Position numbers and translations under genes: made by a program | From: Rebecca billardiae RCC1528 | Taxonomy: Eukaryota; Haptophyta | Assembly: GCA_965240325.2 (NCBI GenBank) | Contig: OZ251225.1 | Span: 2,046,001 to 2,110,000, forward strand | Direction of reading: 5' to 3' | DNA: 64,000 nucleotides | In this document: positions 39,811 to 51,900 of the stretch, in pieces | Position numbering within the stretch: position 1 is the first letter of the stretch | Layout of the letters: every line of letters begins with the position of its first letter | The notes under the pieces: model-generated | Told to the model about the DNA's origin: nothing | What the model saw: only the letters and a program-made list of their open reading frames with translations | Databases searched by the model: none

Positions 39811-39893
39811 ACTGCGGTCCGAAAAAGCCAGAGAGATCGATTGATATATGTATAGTGTTTTCATTTTTAATAATGGCTGTGGGCCCACCTAGC
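39811..39893. repeat. Outer inverted repeat, right copy
   Basis: Inverse of 36258-36330 (ggctttttcggaccgcag complement, then aggtgggcccacagc complement). Lies just upstream of the 272-residue ORF, so it may also be that gene's 5' leader. Confidence 0.65.
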
Positions 39894-39900
39894 TATAACT

Positions 39901-39944
<44 letters not shown>

Positions 39945-39946
39945 TA
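39901..39946. repeat. (TA)n microsatellite
   Basis: About 22 uninterrupted TA dinucleotides next to the right outer inverted repeat. Confidence 0.9.
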
Positions 39947-40130
39947 TACTGGACTACGGACAGGAACCTTACTCGGTACTCGACCCGTCGGGGCGCGGAA
40001 CGGTTCAAAGCAGCCGTTATTTGAGGGCGATCGACCGTCTTCGCATGATGCAGCCATGGCCCGGTGCACGTGGCTGTGATGGCGCCATCGCCACGGGAAG
40101 CAGCCCGCGCGCTATCGGTGATCAGTCTCA

Positions 40131-42216
<2,086 letters not shown>

Positions 42217-42516
42217 TTATATGACGCGGGTACGGTACATAGCGGGATCCGCGCTTTTTCATATCGATTTCTCGGCCATCCTCATGATGATCGGCAGCCG
42301 AGCGCTTCGGCCCTTGGGCGCTGAAGGTGCGCACCCACGACGCGACGATGGTTCTCCAAGCAAGGAAAAGAACATCGTCATTCTGAGAAATCGACAGTCG
42401 ATCTCCGCCGATGCTAAAAAGTTCAATTCCCCTGTAAAAGTTCTGGACTGAGCGCTCTGCCGCGCTCTTGATTGATCACCGCGACTGCCGCCGGGAGCCG
42501 CGTGCCGGCTGCACCT

Positions 42517-43119
42517 TCACACGAGGCGGCGGCGACGAGCGCGTGCCGGCCACGCGCTCCAGCTCGGACTCAGCGTGGCGCGTCGCCGCGACCGTGGCCG
42601 CGCCGCCGCGGTAGAACACGCCTTTTGGCACGCTGGGCCAGTTCGTCGAGGCCGCTTTGGGCCCAGCCCATGGGGGCCGCTTCGCCTCAGCGCAAAGACG
42701 GAGCTGTGAAGTTCCGCGTGGCTCGGCGGACGGACGCGCTCGACGAGTCGTCGGTGCGCCCGCACCAGACGCGCCCGCTGCAGCTTGCCCCGCATCACAC
42801 GACTCGCACGCAGCCCTCGCCAACTCGCCAGCATCCGCGCCGCCGCCGCGTCGAGCTTGGCGCTGTCATGAGCGGCAAGCAGCTCGAGCTGTGCGGCGAT
42901 CCGCCGGATATCCTCGAAGCGGCGCACGCCCAGCTGCGGCAGCGACGAGGCATCGACGCGGATCAGACGCTTCCCACCCACCCGGTTCGTGCCGAACACG
43001 TCCGTGTACACGGCGAGGTCCTCACCGCCCTCGCTCGTCGCCAGGCCGCCAATCGCGAGCTCAAGCGCTGCGCTCTCGCTGAGGCCGCTACCGTACGCGC
43101 GGCTCAGGCTGCTCTGCAT
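42517..43119 (-). CDS. SAM-domain-like protein
   Basis: 200 residues from ATG 43119; the frame stays open to 43410 without a further ATG, so an upstream exon or start is possible (LGDPERWLASPYGNELRAAE looks coding). Residues about 20-75 resemble a sterile alpha motif: LAVYTDVFGTNRVGGKRLIR, VDASSLPQLGVRRFEDIRRI, AAQLELL, with the SAM pattern F..N.VGG..L..VD...L..LGV....DI..I. SAM domains mediate protein-protein or RNA contacts. The C-terminus is basic (ASWRGLRASRVMRGKLQRAR) and ends in Arg/Ser/Ala-rich sequence. It shares orientation with the kinase gene but is separated from it by 385 bp. Confidence 0.5.
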   Translation of the reverse strand: MQSSLSRAYGSGLSESAALELAIGGLATSEGGEDLAVYTDVFGTNRVGGKRLIRVDASSLPQLGVRRFEDIRRIAAQLELLAAHDSAKLDAAAARMLASWRGLRASRVMRGKLQRARLVRAHRRLVERVRPPSHAELHSSVFALRRSGPHGLGPKRPRRTGPACQKACSTAAARPRSRRRATLSPSWSAWPARARRRRLV

Positions 43120-43484
43120 GCGCGGGCCCGCTGCGCTCGACAGATCACGCGCCACACGCTCGCGCGTCCGCGACCGCGCGCCATCTGAGCTCGTCTGTGG
43201 ACGGCTTGCGCGATCGTCCGATTCGGCCGCACGCAGCTCGTTGCCGTATGGTGAGGCCAGCCAGCGCTCGGGGTCGCCGAGCACGCCGTGGTGGTGGGTC
43301 ACTCGCCAACGCGCGTCTGCTGTCCACGGCCGGCGCGGCAAGGCGAGGATGCTGGATTCTGCGGTCACTGACGGCCACTGCAAGATACTTGCTCCACGCC
43401 GACCGAACAATCATCACGCCGCCATTGTGTGCGCCGCCTCCTCGCGCGCATGAGGCCATCCCACCGAAATCATATACGCTGCAG

Positions 43485-43600
43485 GGGGACCACCCTTGGC
43501 AGGCCTGGGGCAAGGGAGTTCCCCCCCCCCAAGACGGGCCCGGCCCGTGATGTGCGCAGCGGAGGCGCGCGGTCGAAGTCGCGCTTTCGCCGCGTCTAAG
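43485..43600. repeat. Dispersed repeat R5, empty-site copy
   Basis: aagacgggcccggcccgtga and cggtcgaagtcgcgctttcg are found inverted at 51824-51900 and continue, across a 1.1-kb inserted element, at 53001. Includes a C10 run at 43511-43520. Confidence 0.8.
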
Positions 43601-43678
43601 CACATCGCCCCCCCCGTGGACGCTGACTCAAGCCGCACCCACCCCAGCGCGGCGATCCCACGCCAGGGAGGGCGGGCG

Positions 43679-44138
43679 GGAGGCGGAGGAGCGCCGCTGG
43701 CTGTCCGTGAGTGTGCCGGCGCCGCCGCGGCCTGCCGCCCGGGGGCCCCGGGCCCGGGCGGGGCCGCTGTGCTCAGGCGTCGGCCGGGGCAGGGTGCGCC
43801 GGGGGGCAGTCGCGGCGGAAGCGGTCGGCTGCACGACGTGGGCTGCCCTGACCGGCCCCGAAGGTGCGCCTGTCACGCCGAGGGTCGGCCCGCCTGCAGG
43901 TACGCTCACTTTCCGCTTGGTACCCGCGCCGCAAAGGCGAGCTGCTTTCGACTCACATCTCGTCACCGTGCGGTCACTCCGGCGATGCCGCTGCGAGCGC
44001 CGAGCCCGCGTCCGGCCAGGTATACGCCCACCTAGCGGGGAGGGGCACGGGCGGCGGCGGAGCAGCAACGCGGCAGTCATAACGCGATAACCGCCGCGGA
44101 CTGCCAAACCCACCACTCCCGTCGCGTCGGCCATCGCC
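43679..44138 (+). repeat. 460-bp segmental direct repeat, copy 1
   Basis: Begins ggaggcggaggagcgccgct and ends gtcggccatcgcccc. Repeated almost without change at 47966-48426 in the same orientation, 4.29 kb downstream. Ends are not TG/CA, so these are not evident LTRs. Frames inside are Arg/Ala/Pro-rich without domains. Confidence 0.9.
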
Positions 44139-44679
44139 CCATAACCGCGCGCGCGTCGCGCTCCTTCTGGCGATCCGGTGTTTACGATAGGCGGATGCAG
44201 GGGTTGCCTGGGGCCGCCAGTCGCCACGGGGGGGGGCAGGGCGGCGAGGCAGCGCCCGCCCAAAGAGGCGCAGCGCCAGGCGCCACGCCGGCGTGGCCGG
44301 CGTCGGCCGGCGCGGCCGAGGCCAGGCCCGGCCCCGACCCCCAGAGGCGCAGCGCCCTGCCCACCACCACGCCGCACGCCGCCGGTGTGAGGCCGCGGAG
44401 CGGCGGACTGGGTGCCCCCCCCCCCTCCCCCCCAGCGCTCAGCCCCTGCCAGAGGTCGCCGAGAGCCCGCAGCGACCGGCGGACCACAGGACCACTGGCG
44501 TAACCCGCCCGTCGTCGCGCGCCGGCACAGGCCAGGCGAAGCGCTGCAGGTGACCCGCAGGCCACGCCGTCCACTTGCCCGACGAAACCGCCCAGCAGCA
44601 CGCGCGCACCGCCGCCGCCGCCGCCGGCCGGCGAGAGCGCATGCGCCCGAGCCGTCGCGGAACACACCCGAGCCGACAT
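44139..44679. other. Intergenic, no supported gene
   Basis: Very GC-rich, with a C13-type run at 44417. Long frames on both strands are compositional. Confidence 0.4.
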
Positions 44680-45760
44680 GAGGCGCAGGTATCGACGTCG
44701 GCTTGCCGACAACGTCGTCAACCACGCGCCTGCAGACCGCACGAGCGCCCGTGAAAGCGCGCCGAAAAGGGGCGTGCGAGGTGACGCGCACGGTGCGCGA
44801 ATGGTGATGGCCGTGCGGCGCACGAATGACGATCGGTGCGCGCGCACGATGAGCGGTGCACGCGCGGGCGGATCGGAGCGCGCGCATGATAAACGGCGCA
44901 TGATACTCGGCGCGCGCGCATGACGGCGCGCGCGCATGATGATCGGCGCTGGTCGGTGCGCGCGCATGATGATCGTCACGCGATGATCGGCGCGCGCGCA
45001 TGACCATGCGCGCGCGTGACGAATTCGCCGCAACGGCTCGCGCGAGAGGCACAAGGCGATTGACGATGAACGCGACCACGTTCGAGCGCTCGAGCGAAGC
45101 AGGAGGTGATGAGTGAGGAAGATGGCACAGGAATGGGAGAGGAACGCGTGGCGCGTGGCGGGAAGGGCCAGGCACGCTCGGCGTGAGGAAAGGAACGCGC
45201 GTAGAAACGGAACGGAACGGAAAGCAGCGGTTCGAGCGATAGACAGGAGGTGATTGACGATGATGAGCGCGTCCGCGCTCGAGCGACGCAGAAGGTGACG
45301 AGCGAGGAAGACCAAGGCCAGGCGAAAGCGCCGCAGGTGGCCAGCGGGCCACGTCGCTTTTCGCGCCCGAAAACGCCCAGCAGCGCGCGCGCCCCGCTGC
45401 AGTGGCAGCCGACCGGCGAGAGCTGCATCCGCCAGAGCCGCCACGCGGCGCAGGTATCAACGCCGGCCCGCCGACAACGTCGTCCCCGACACCCCGGCCA
45501 CAGACACCACGTACACCCATGTAAGCGCGCCGAAAGGTGCGCGCGAGGATGGCGCACTCGGCACCCGAATGATGATGATGGTTGCGCGGAGCACGAATGA
45601 TGATCGGCGCGCGCGGGTATCAACGCCAGCCCGCCGACGACGTCGTCCCCCACGCCCCGGCCACAGACACCACGTACGCCCATGTAAGCGCGCCGAAAGG
45701 TGTGTGCGATGATGGCACGCTCGGCACCCGGATGATGATGCGATGGTTACTCTGAGCACG
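44680..45760. repeat. Degenerate tandem repeats of about 160 bp, plus cgcgcgcatgatgatcgg short repeats
   Basis: Three diverged units start ggcgcaggtatcgacgtcgg (44691), gcgcaggtatcaacgccggc (45449) and gggtatcaacgccagcccgc (45616) and share aagcgcgccgaaaggtg. Between them are short gatgatcggcgcgcgcgcat repeats (44820-45010) and repeated gcaggaggtgatgag motifs. Confidence 0.75.
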
Positions 45761-45837
45761 AAGTGATGATCGGCGCGCGCACATGATGATGATCGGCGCG
45801 CGCGCATGAGAAGACAGGTGCGAGTGACGCGCGGAGA

Positions 45838-46400
45838 AGATGCGCGCGGAGACGATAGGCGCGGAGGACATAGGCGCAAGTAACGCGCGGAGGAGATAGG
45901 CGCAAGTAACGCGCGGAGAAGATAGGCGCAAGTAACGCGCGGAGAAGATATAGTAGGCGCAAGTAACGCGCGGAGACAGGCGCAAGTAACGCGCGGAGAA
46001 GATAGGCGCAAGTAAACGCGCGGAGAAGATATAGTAGGCGCAAGTAACGCGCGGAGACAGGCGCAAGTAACGCGCGGAGAAGTAGATAGTATAGGCGCAA
46101 GTAACGCGCGGAGGAGGTATAGGCGCAAGTGACGCGCGGAGACAGGCGCAAGTAACGCGCGGAGAAGATAGGCGCAAGTAAACGCGCGGAGAAGATATAG
46201 TAGGCGCAAGTAACGCGCGGAGACAGGCGCAAGTAACGCGCGGAGAAGTAGATAGTATAGGCGCAAGTAACGTGCGGAGGAGGTATAGGCGCAAGTGACG
46301 CGCGAAGACAGGCGCAAGTAACGCGCGGAGAAGTAGATAGTAGGCGCAAGTAACGCGCGGAGATGAGATAGGCGCAAGTGACGCGCGGAGAAGATAGGGT
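45838..46400. repeat. Minisatellite, unit ggcgcaagtaacgcgcggag
   Basis: About 20 copies of a 20-30 bp unit ggcgcaagtaacgcgcggag plus a variable link (aagatag, aagtagatagtat, acag). Minus-strand frames through it (RALLAPIS-type peptides) are artefacts of the repeat. Confidence 0.95.
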
Positions 46401-46440
46401 GCGCACACGATGATCGGCGCATGATGATCGGCGCGCGCGC

Positions 46441-46530
46441 GAGGGATAGACAGATAGACAGATAGACAGATAGACAGATAGACAGATAGACAGATAGACA
46501 GATAGATAGACAGATAGATAGACAGATAGA
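46441..46530. repeat. (GATA)n/(GACA)n microsatellite
   Basis: gatagacagatagacagata continues for about 90 bp. Confidence 0.95.
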
Positions 46531-46854
46531 CGCGCGAGTGAGCGACGGCGAGCTGTAGAGAAGGGTGAGTCGTGCGGCGGCGAGTGGCGGCGGCGTGCTT
46601 GCAGCGCGGCAGCGGCGTGCGGCGAGCGCGAACACGCGGGGCGCGCGCGGCTCCGCTGTTGCGCCCCGAGGGGCCCGCGCCGAAGAAGCGCGCTCGCTCG
46701 AGCGGGGGGCAGATCGAAGGTGATGAAGCGCGCGGTTCCGCTCAAGCGAAGTAGAAGGTGATGAGCGACGAGTGTGCCCGACGGACGACAGCGCAACGAC
46801 ACCTCACGCGCCGCCCCGCCGGCCGCCCAACAGATGGCCGAGAACGGGACGCCG

Positions 46855-47680
46855 AAGTAGCATGTGTGCGCTCACTGCCCGCGCCGCCGACATGCGCTCC
46901 AGCTCGGACGAAGGGCAGAAGGTGTTGTTGAGCGCGCCCCCGCGAGCGCGCAGCAGCTGGTGAGGAGCGTGTTGTTGAGCGCACCCCCTCGAGCGCGCAG
47001 CAGCTGGTGAGGAGCGTGGAGCGTGCCCGACACACGCCCGCTGGCGCCGCCCCGCCGTGCGCCCAGCCGCCGGACGCTGCCGATGGACGCAGAAGCAGCA
47101 TGGATGCGCACGAGTCTCGTCCAGCGCCAAAATGCGCTCGCGCGCGAGCGAGGTAGACAGCGCCGAGCGCGCCCACGCTCGAGCGAAGCAGGTGGAGATG
47201 AGCGAGGAGCGCGCCCGACGGACGGCAGCGCACCGGCACCTCGCTTACCACCCCGACGTTCCGAAGCAGCATGTGTGCGCTCACTGCCCGCGCCGCCGAC
47301 ATGCGCTCCAGCTCGGACGAAGGGCAGAAGGTGTTGTTGAGCGCGCCCCCGCGAGCGCGCAGCAGCTGGTGAGGAGCGTGTTGTTGAGCGCGCCCCCGCG
47401 AGCGCGCAGCAGCTGGTGAGGAGCGTGGAGCGTGCCCGACACACGCCCGCTGGCGCCGCCCCGCCGTGCGCCCAGCCGCCGGACGCTGCCGATGGACGCA
47501 GAAGCAGCATGGATGCGCACGAGTCTCGTCCAGCGCCAAAATGCGCTCGCGCGCGAGCGAGGCAGACAGCGCCGAGCGCGCCCACGCTCGAGCGAAGCAG
47601 GTGGAGATGAGCGAGGAGCGCGCACGACGGACGGCAGCGCACCGGCACCTCACTTACCACCCCGATGTGCGCCCCCGATG
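46855..47680. repeat. Tandem duplication of about 410 bp, with nested 50-bp duplication
   Basis: agcatgtgtgcgctcactgc occurs at 46859 and 47268, and ggacgctgccgatggacgca at 47072 and 47481. Within each unit a roughly 51-bp piece containing gcgcgcagcagctggtgagg is itself doubled. No gene. Confidence 0.9.
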
Positions 47681-47965
47681 TGCGCCCGGCCACCGGACGC
47701 CTCAGAAGGACACCCAGCACAAGCGTGGTCGCGCACGAGCGGATGAGAGAAGCAGAAGGCGCTGAGCGTTCCCACGAGTAAAGCAGTGGGCCATGAGGAG
47801 GAGGGAGCACGACGGACGGCAGTGCCCAGCACCTCGCGCTCCGCCTCGCAGTGCGCACGACCGTCGGATGCCGCCGCAGACGGACGCCGAAGCAGCATCG
47901 TGAGAGTTCGAGCGTGATGCACGCGCACCACGCCAGGGGGGGACAACGAGGAACGGGGAGCGAAG

Positions 47966-48426
47966 GAGGCGGAGGAGCGCCGCTGGCTGTCCGTGAGTGT
48001 GCCGGCGCCGCCGCGGCCTGCCGCCCGGGGGCCCCGGGCCCGGGCGGGGCCGCTGTGCTCAGGCGTCGGCCGGGGCAGGGTGCGCCGGGGGGCAGTCGCG
48101 GCGGAAGCGGTCGGCTGCACGACGTGGGCTGCCCTGACCGGCCCCGAAGGTGCGCCTGTCACGCCGAGGGTCGGCCCGCCTGCAGGTACGCTCACTTTCC
48201 GCTTGGTACCCGCGCCGCAAAGGCGAGCTGCTTTCGACTCACATCTCGTCACCGTGCGGTCACTCCGGCGATGCCGCTGCGAGCGCCGAGCCCGCGTCCG
48301 GCCAGGTATACGCCCACCTAGCGGGGAGGGGCACGGGCGGCGGCGGAGCAGCAACGCGGCAGTCATAACGCGATAACCGCCGCGGACTGCCAAACCCACC
48401 ACTCCCGTCGCGTCGGCCATCGCCCC
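47966..48426 (+). repeat. 460-bp segmental direct repeat, copy 2
   Basis: Same as 43679-44138. It is cut off at catcgcccc exactly where the next long-TIR element begins. Confidence 0.9.
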
Positions 48427-49265
48427 GAAAAAGCGCCGTGGTACCTTTGCGCGCGCTGCGCGCCACTGGGCGCACGGTGGCGGCCGCGCGCCGCCGCGCG
48501 GGCCGCATCCTCGCGGCCACTGGCGCCACCGCGAGGCCGCGCGCTCGGGCTGGGCGGGCTGCCAGCCGCGCGTAGGAGCCCGCCGCGCGCGCTCGGCCCG
48601 GCTCGCGGCCTACTCGCCGCCCGTGCGCTCGGCACGCGGCCGGCGCGACCCGGGCGGCGCGGCGCGCGAGGTTCGCGCGCCCGCTCGCCGGGCGCGTGAG
48701 CGAGTCGGGCGCGTTCGGTCGGCGGCGCCTGAGGGAGCGTGTCCCTCACAATCTGTAGCGAGCCGGGCTCCCTCGCCTCGACGCCCGAGGCGGTGTGCCG
48801 CGCGCGTTCTGTGCCGGTCTGCGGCGGCGCAGTGGCTGCGCTCGCTCACGGACGGCCGCTGGGCTTGGATGGGCGCTCTCGAGCGCGTTTGGCGGCGGAT
48901 CCCGCGCGGAGCGCTGGGGCAGGCACGGCGACCCGCTCTGTCCGCGCCCAGCCCGCCTCGTGACGGAGGCCTTGCCCATCGACCGCTCGCGCGCCTCACC
49001 GCCGGCGCTAGACCGGAGTCGGCCGTGGGCCGCACGCGCCGCGCGGGCCGCGCGCGCGCCCGGTCGGCCCACGAAGGTGGCGCGGCATCTGGCGGCACGC
49101 GACGGCAATGCAGTTGCAGCAGCCTACCTTTCAGCTGGCATCTCTGCTCAGCCGGTCGCACTCGTTTCTCGCCATGCTCAGCGCTCATGCGTCTTCATGC
49201 CTGCGGTGCTGGAGGAGTGCCCTCCTGCTGCAGTCATGACCACTGGCTGCAGCCCTTTGAGTGCG

Positions 49266-49745
49266 CTAGCTGGCAGCGTTCACAGACATGCGGCGCGCGG
49301 CGCATGCTGCTGTCCGCGCCCAATGCGCCCACAGCTGCGCTGGCCTTGGCACAGCAGGGCACAAAGCGCTGCTATCGCCCATAGCAGTGACTGTGCCGAG
49401 CCGACTGAGCACCGGCTGCGCATGCGCACAAGCTGAGCTAGCAGGCCCAGCTAGAGTGTTGGCGAGCGACATGCGCAGTTGATGCAGTTTGGGCCGCCCG
49501 AGCGCAGCCGCGCACGCCCGTCTCACGGCCGTGCTAGGCATGCCGTGCCCATGGCTGTGTGCGCGCTGTTCACTCAGCAGTGCTGCACTCAGCTCTGTAG
49601 TGTGCGCGAGCCCGCGCGTGTGCAGTGCCGACAGCTCTGCCAGACTCGCCAGAGCCCGAGCAGCAGCACGGATGTAGGGAACGTGCACCTGTTGAGCGGA
49701 CGACGCTGCTTGAAACCCGTTGCCATGCGCACCTGGGACCACCAC
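49266..49745 (-). CDS. Uncertain ORF inside element D, 159 residues
   Basis: A helical, Ala-rich frame (VPYIRAAARALASLAELSAL, HQLRMSLANTLAGPASSACA). No known domain. It has more varied composition than the surrounding artefact frames, but coding status is unproven. Confidence 0.25.
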   Translation of the reverse strand: MVVPGAHGNGFQAASSAQQVHVPYIRAAARALASLAELSALHTRGLAHTTELSAALLSEQRAHSHGHGMPSTAVRRACAAALGRPKLHQLRMSLANTLAGPASSACAHAQPVLSRLGTVTAMGDSSALCPAVPRPAQLWAHWARTAACAARRMSVNAAS

Positions 49746-49800
49746 CCGGCCTGCTGATGTAGTGTCGACCGTTGAGCTTGAATACTGTGCGATGACCGCG

Positions 49801-50214
49801 CTAGACTGGACTGGCTGGGCAGCGGCGATGGCGGCGGAGACGATGGCGGCGACGACGCTCTGGGATTAGGGGCGGACTGGGCGGTGATGATGACGGTGAT
49901 GACGGCTGTGGACTAGGTGGTGACGACGCTGGCGGTGATGGTGGTAGCGATGGTGGTGGGATCCGCGGTGGGCTCGGCGGCGGACTGGGAGGAGGGGGCG
50001 ACTGTGGCGGTGATGGCTGCGGGCTTGGCTGCGAGCTCGGTGGTGGGCCTGGCGGCGGCGACGGCAGCGTTCTACGCGGCGGGCGTAGCGGCGGAGACGT
50101 TGGCAGTGGTGGCGGCGGGTACGCCAGTGGCGATGCTGGTGGCGACGACGGTTGGCTGGACGGCGGGCTGGGTGGCACCTGCAGCCAGCCCTTCCAGCAA
50201 GCAATGCTGACCAT
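49801..50214 (-). CDS. Pro/Ser-rich (PPSPP) ORF inside element D
   Basis: 137 residues from MVSIACWKGW, then about 90 residues of PPSPP-type repeats like hydroxyproline-rich algal wall or pherophorin linkers, then an Arg/His-rich end. The same repeat style occurs in the surface protein at the right edge. It may be a fragment of such a gene carried by the element, or a short independent repeat. No signal peptide. Confidence 0.35.
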   Translation of the reverse strand: MVSIACWKGWLQVPPSPPSSQPSSPPASPLAYPPPPLPTSPPLRPPRRTLPSPPPGPPPSSQPSPQPSPPQSPPPPSPPPSPPRIPPPSLPPSPPASSPPSPQPSSPSSSPPSPPLIPERRRRHRLRRHRRCPASPV

Positions 50215-50257
50215 GCGGGCAGCAGTGTCAGTCGGGCATGATTCTCAACCGCACTCG

Positions 50258-50713
50258 CTACCTGCAGCGCCGCCTCGGCGTGCTCTCTCGCACTGCGACG
50301 TCCGCGTGTGACACGGGGCACAGCCTCTGCCGCCTGACCAGCAGCAGCTCGCCCCACTGAATTGCACTCTGGATGGCACGGCTACACAAGCAGTCACCAA
50401 TGATGCCTTGGTCTGCCAGACGGTCACACAGGCTGGCTGGCGCACTCAGCGCGCCTCTGCCGCGGCAGCAGATGGCGAGCTGCTTGCGCTTGGCGTTTGA
50501 GGCAAGGTTGGCCGGCGCGCACAGCTGGTGGCCCACCACGATCTCGACCTCGGGAGGAAGCGCCTTATGGGCCGAGCAAACTTGCGAGCACACTATGGGC
50601 CGGCGCGTGCCTGCTCGGCCAGCAACTGCCGTCCTGGATGCCGAGCCCGAGATGATGTCGGCCAGCACGGTGGGCTGCCTCGGGCCTGCCTCGGGCATAC
50701 CGTGATGGCGCAT
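50258..50713 (-). CDS. Cys-containing ORF inside element D, 151 residues
   Basis: Reads PIVCSQVCSAHKALPPEVEI, VVGHQLCAPANLASNAKRKQ, LAICCRGRG and CDRLADQGIIGDCLCSRAIQ. It has eight or more Cys and a mixed, protein-like composition. It could be part of a transposase or a captured gene; no family recognised. Confidence 0.35.
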   Translation of the reverse strand: MRHHGMPEAGPRQPTVLADIISGSASRTAVAGRAGTRRPIVCSQVCSAHKALPPEVEIVVGHQLCAPANLASNAKRKQLAICCRGRGALSAPASLCDRLADQGIIGDCLCSRAIQSAIQWGELLLVRRQRLCPVSHADVAVRESTPRRRCR

Positions 50714-51823
50714 GTTCGCTCGGTCGTGTGCCTAGCCGCATCGACGCGGGCACGGCATCGGTGATGGCGGCTCTGACCTGTCAGCCAGAGAGTCTCCGCT
50801 GACGTGACACCACGACGGGCCTGGCCGTCGATGTTGTTAGGTATTCGGGTCGCCGCCTCAGTTGTTTGACTCACCCGACCTTCCGCCTAGACGTGTTGGA
50901 CGTAGCCACGTGCTATCTACTGGCGCATACCTGGATGTGTGTGGCATAGCCTCTCGCGTGCCCAGCGATGTATCAGGCACGGGGCAAGCTGCATACGTAG
51001 CCCGCAGGCTAAGCGCCGCTCACGATTGCTACACTTCTGACTTGTGCCCACTTCGTGCACAGCGACACACGCGCGCATGCTGGAGCCAGGCGCGCCAAAG
51101 GCGACGGCCAAGAAGGCGTGCGGCCAGCCAGCGCATGCGAGAGTCAGGCGCAGTGAAGAGCACATCGCATCGCCTTCGTGGGCCGACCGGGCGCGCGCGC
51201 GGCCCGCGCGGCGCGTGCGGCCCACGCCCGACTCCGGTCTAGCGCCGGCGGTGAGGCGCGCGAGCGGTCGATGGGCAAGGCCTCCGTCACGAGGCGGGCT
51301 GGGCGCGGACAGAGCGGGTCGCCGTGCCTGCCCCAGCGCTCCGCGCGGGATCCGCCGCCAAACGCGCTCGAGAGCGCCCATGCAAGCCCAGCGGCCGTCC
51401 GTGCGCGAGCGCAGCCACTGCGCCGCCGCAGACCGGCACAGAACGCGCGCGGCGCACCGCCTCGGGCGTCGAGGCGAGGGAGCCCGGCTCGCTACAGATT
51501 GTGAGGGATACGCTCCCTCAGGCGCCGCCGACCGAACGCGCCCGACTCGCTCACGCGCCCGGCGAGCGGGCGCGCGAACCTCGCGCGCCGCGCCGCCCGG
51601 GTCGCGCCGGCCGCGTGCCGAGCGCACGGGCGGCGAGTAGGCCGCGAGCCGGGCCGAGCGCGCGCGGCGGGCTCCTACGCGCGGCTGGCAGCCCGCCCAG
51701 CCCGAGCGCGCGGCCTCGCGGTGGCGCCAGTGGCCGCGAGGATGCGGCCCGCGCGGCGGCGCGCGGCCGCCACCGTGCGCCCAGTGGCGCGCAGCGCGCG
51801 CAAAGGTACCACGGCGCTTTTTC

Positions 51824-51900
51824 AGACGCGGCGAAAGCGCGACTTCGACCGCGCGCCTCCGCTGCGCACATCACGGGCCGGGCCCGTCTTGGGGGGGGGA
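51824..51900. repeat. Dispersed repeat R5, copy interrupted by element E
   Basis: Inverse of 43600-43520 (gacgcggcgaaagcgcgact, tcacgggccgggcccgtctt, then a G run). The continuation ctcccttgcc lies beyond element E at 52999-53008. Confidence 0.8.

Larger units (their letters stand above)
48427..51823. mobile_element. Long-TIR element D, 3.4 kb
   Basis: Inverted arms 48427-49078 and 51173-51823 (about 650 bp, near-identical) with ends GAAAAAGCGCCGTGGTACCT and complement. The 2.1-kb centre has several frames but no recognisable transposase. No target duplication is visible (left flank catcgcccc, right flank agacgcggc), so the element or its flanks may have been rearranged. Long arms place it near the Mutator-like or fold-back class. 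Confidence 0.75.

Noticed and set aside
45457-46802. Minus-strand frames with repeated RALLAP and CLSVYLS peptides
   Set aside because: They run through the ggcgcaagtaacgcgcggag minisatellite and the GATA/GACA microsatellite.
43679-48426. The 460-bp direct repeats as LTRs of a 4.7-kb retrotransposon
   Set aside because: No TG/CA ends, no target duplication, no primer site, and the interior is tandem arrays without pol or gag.
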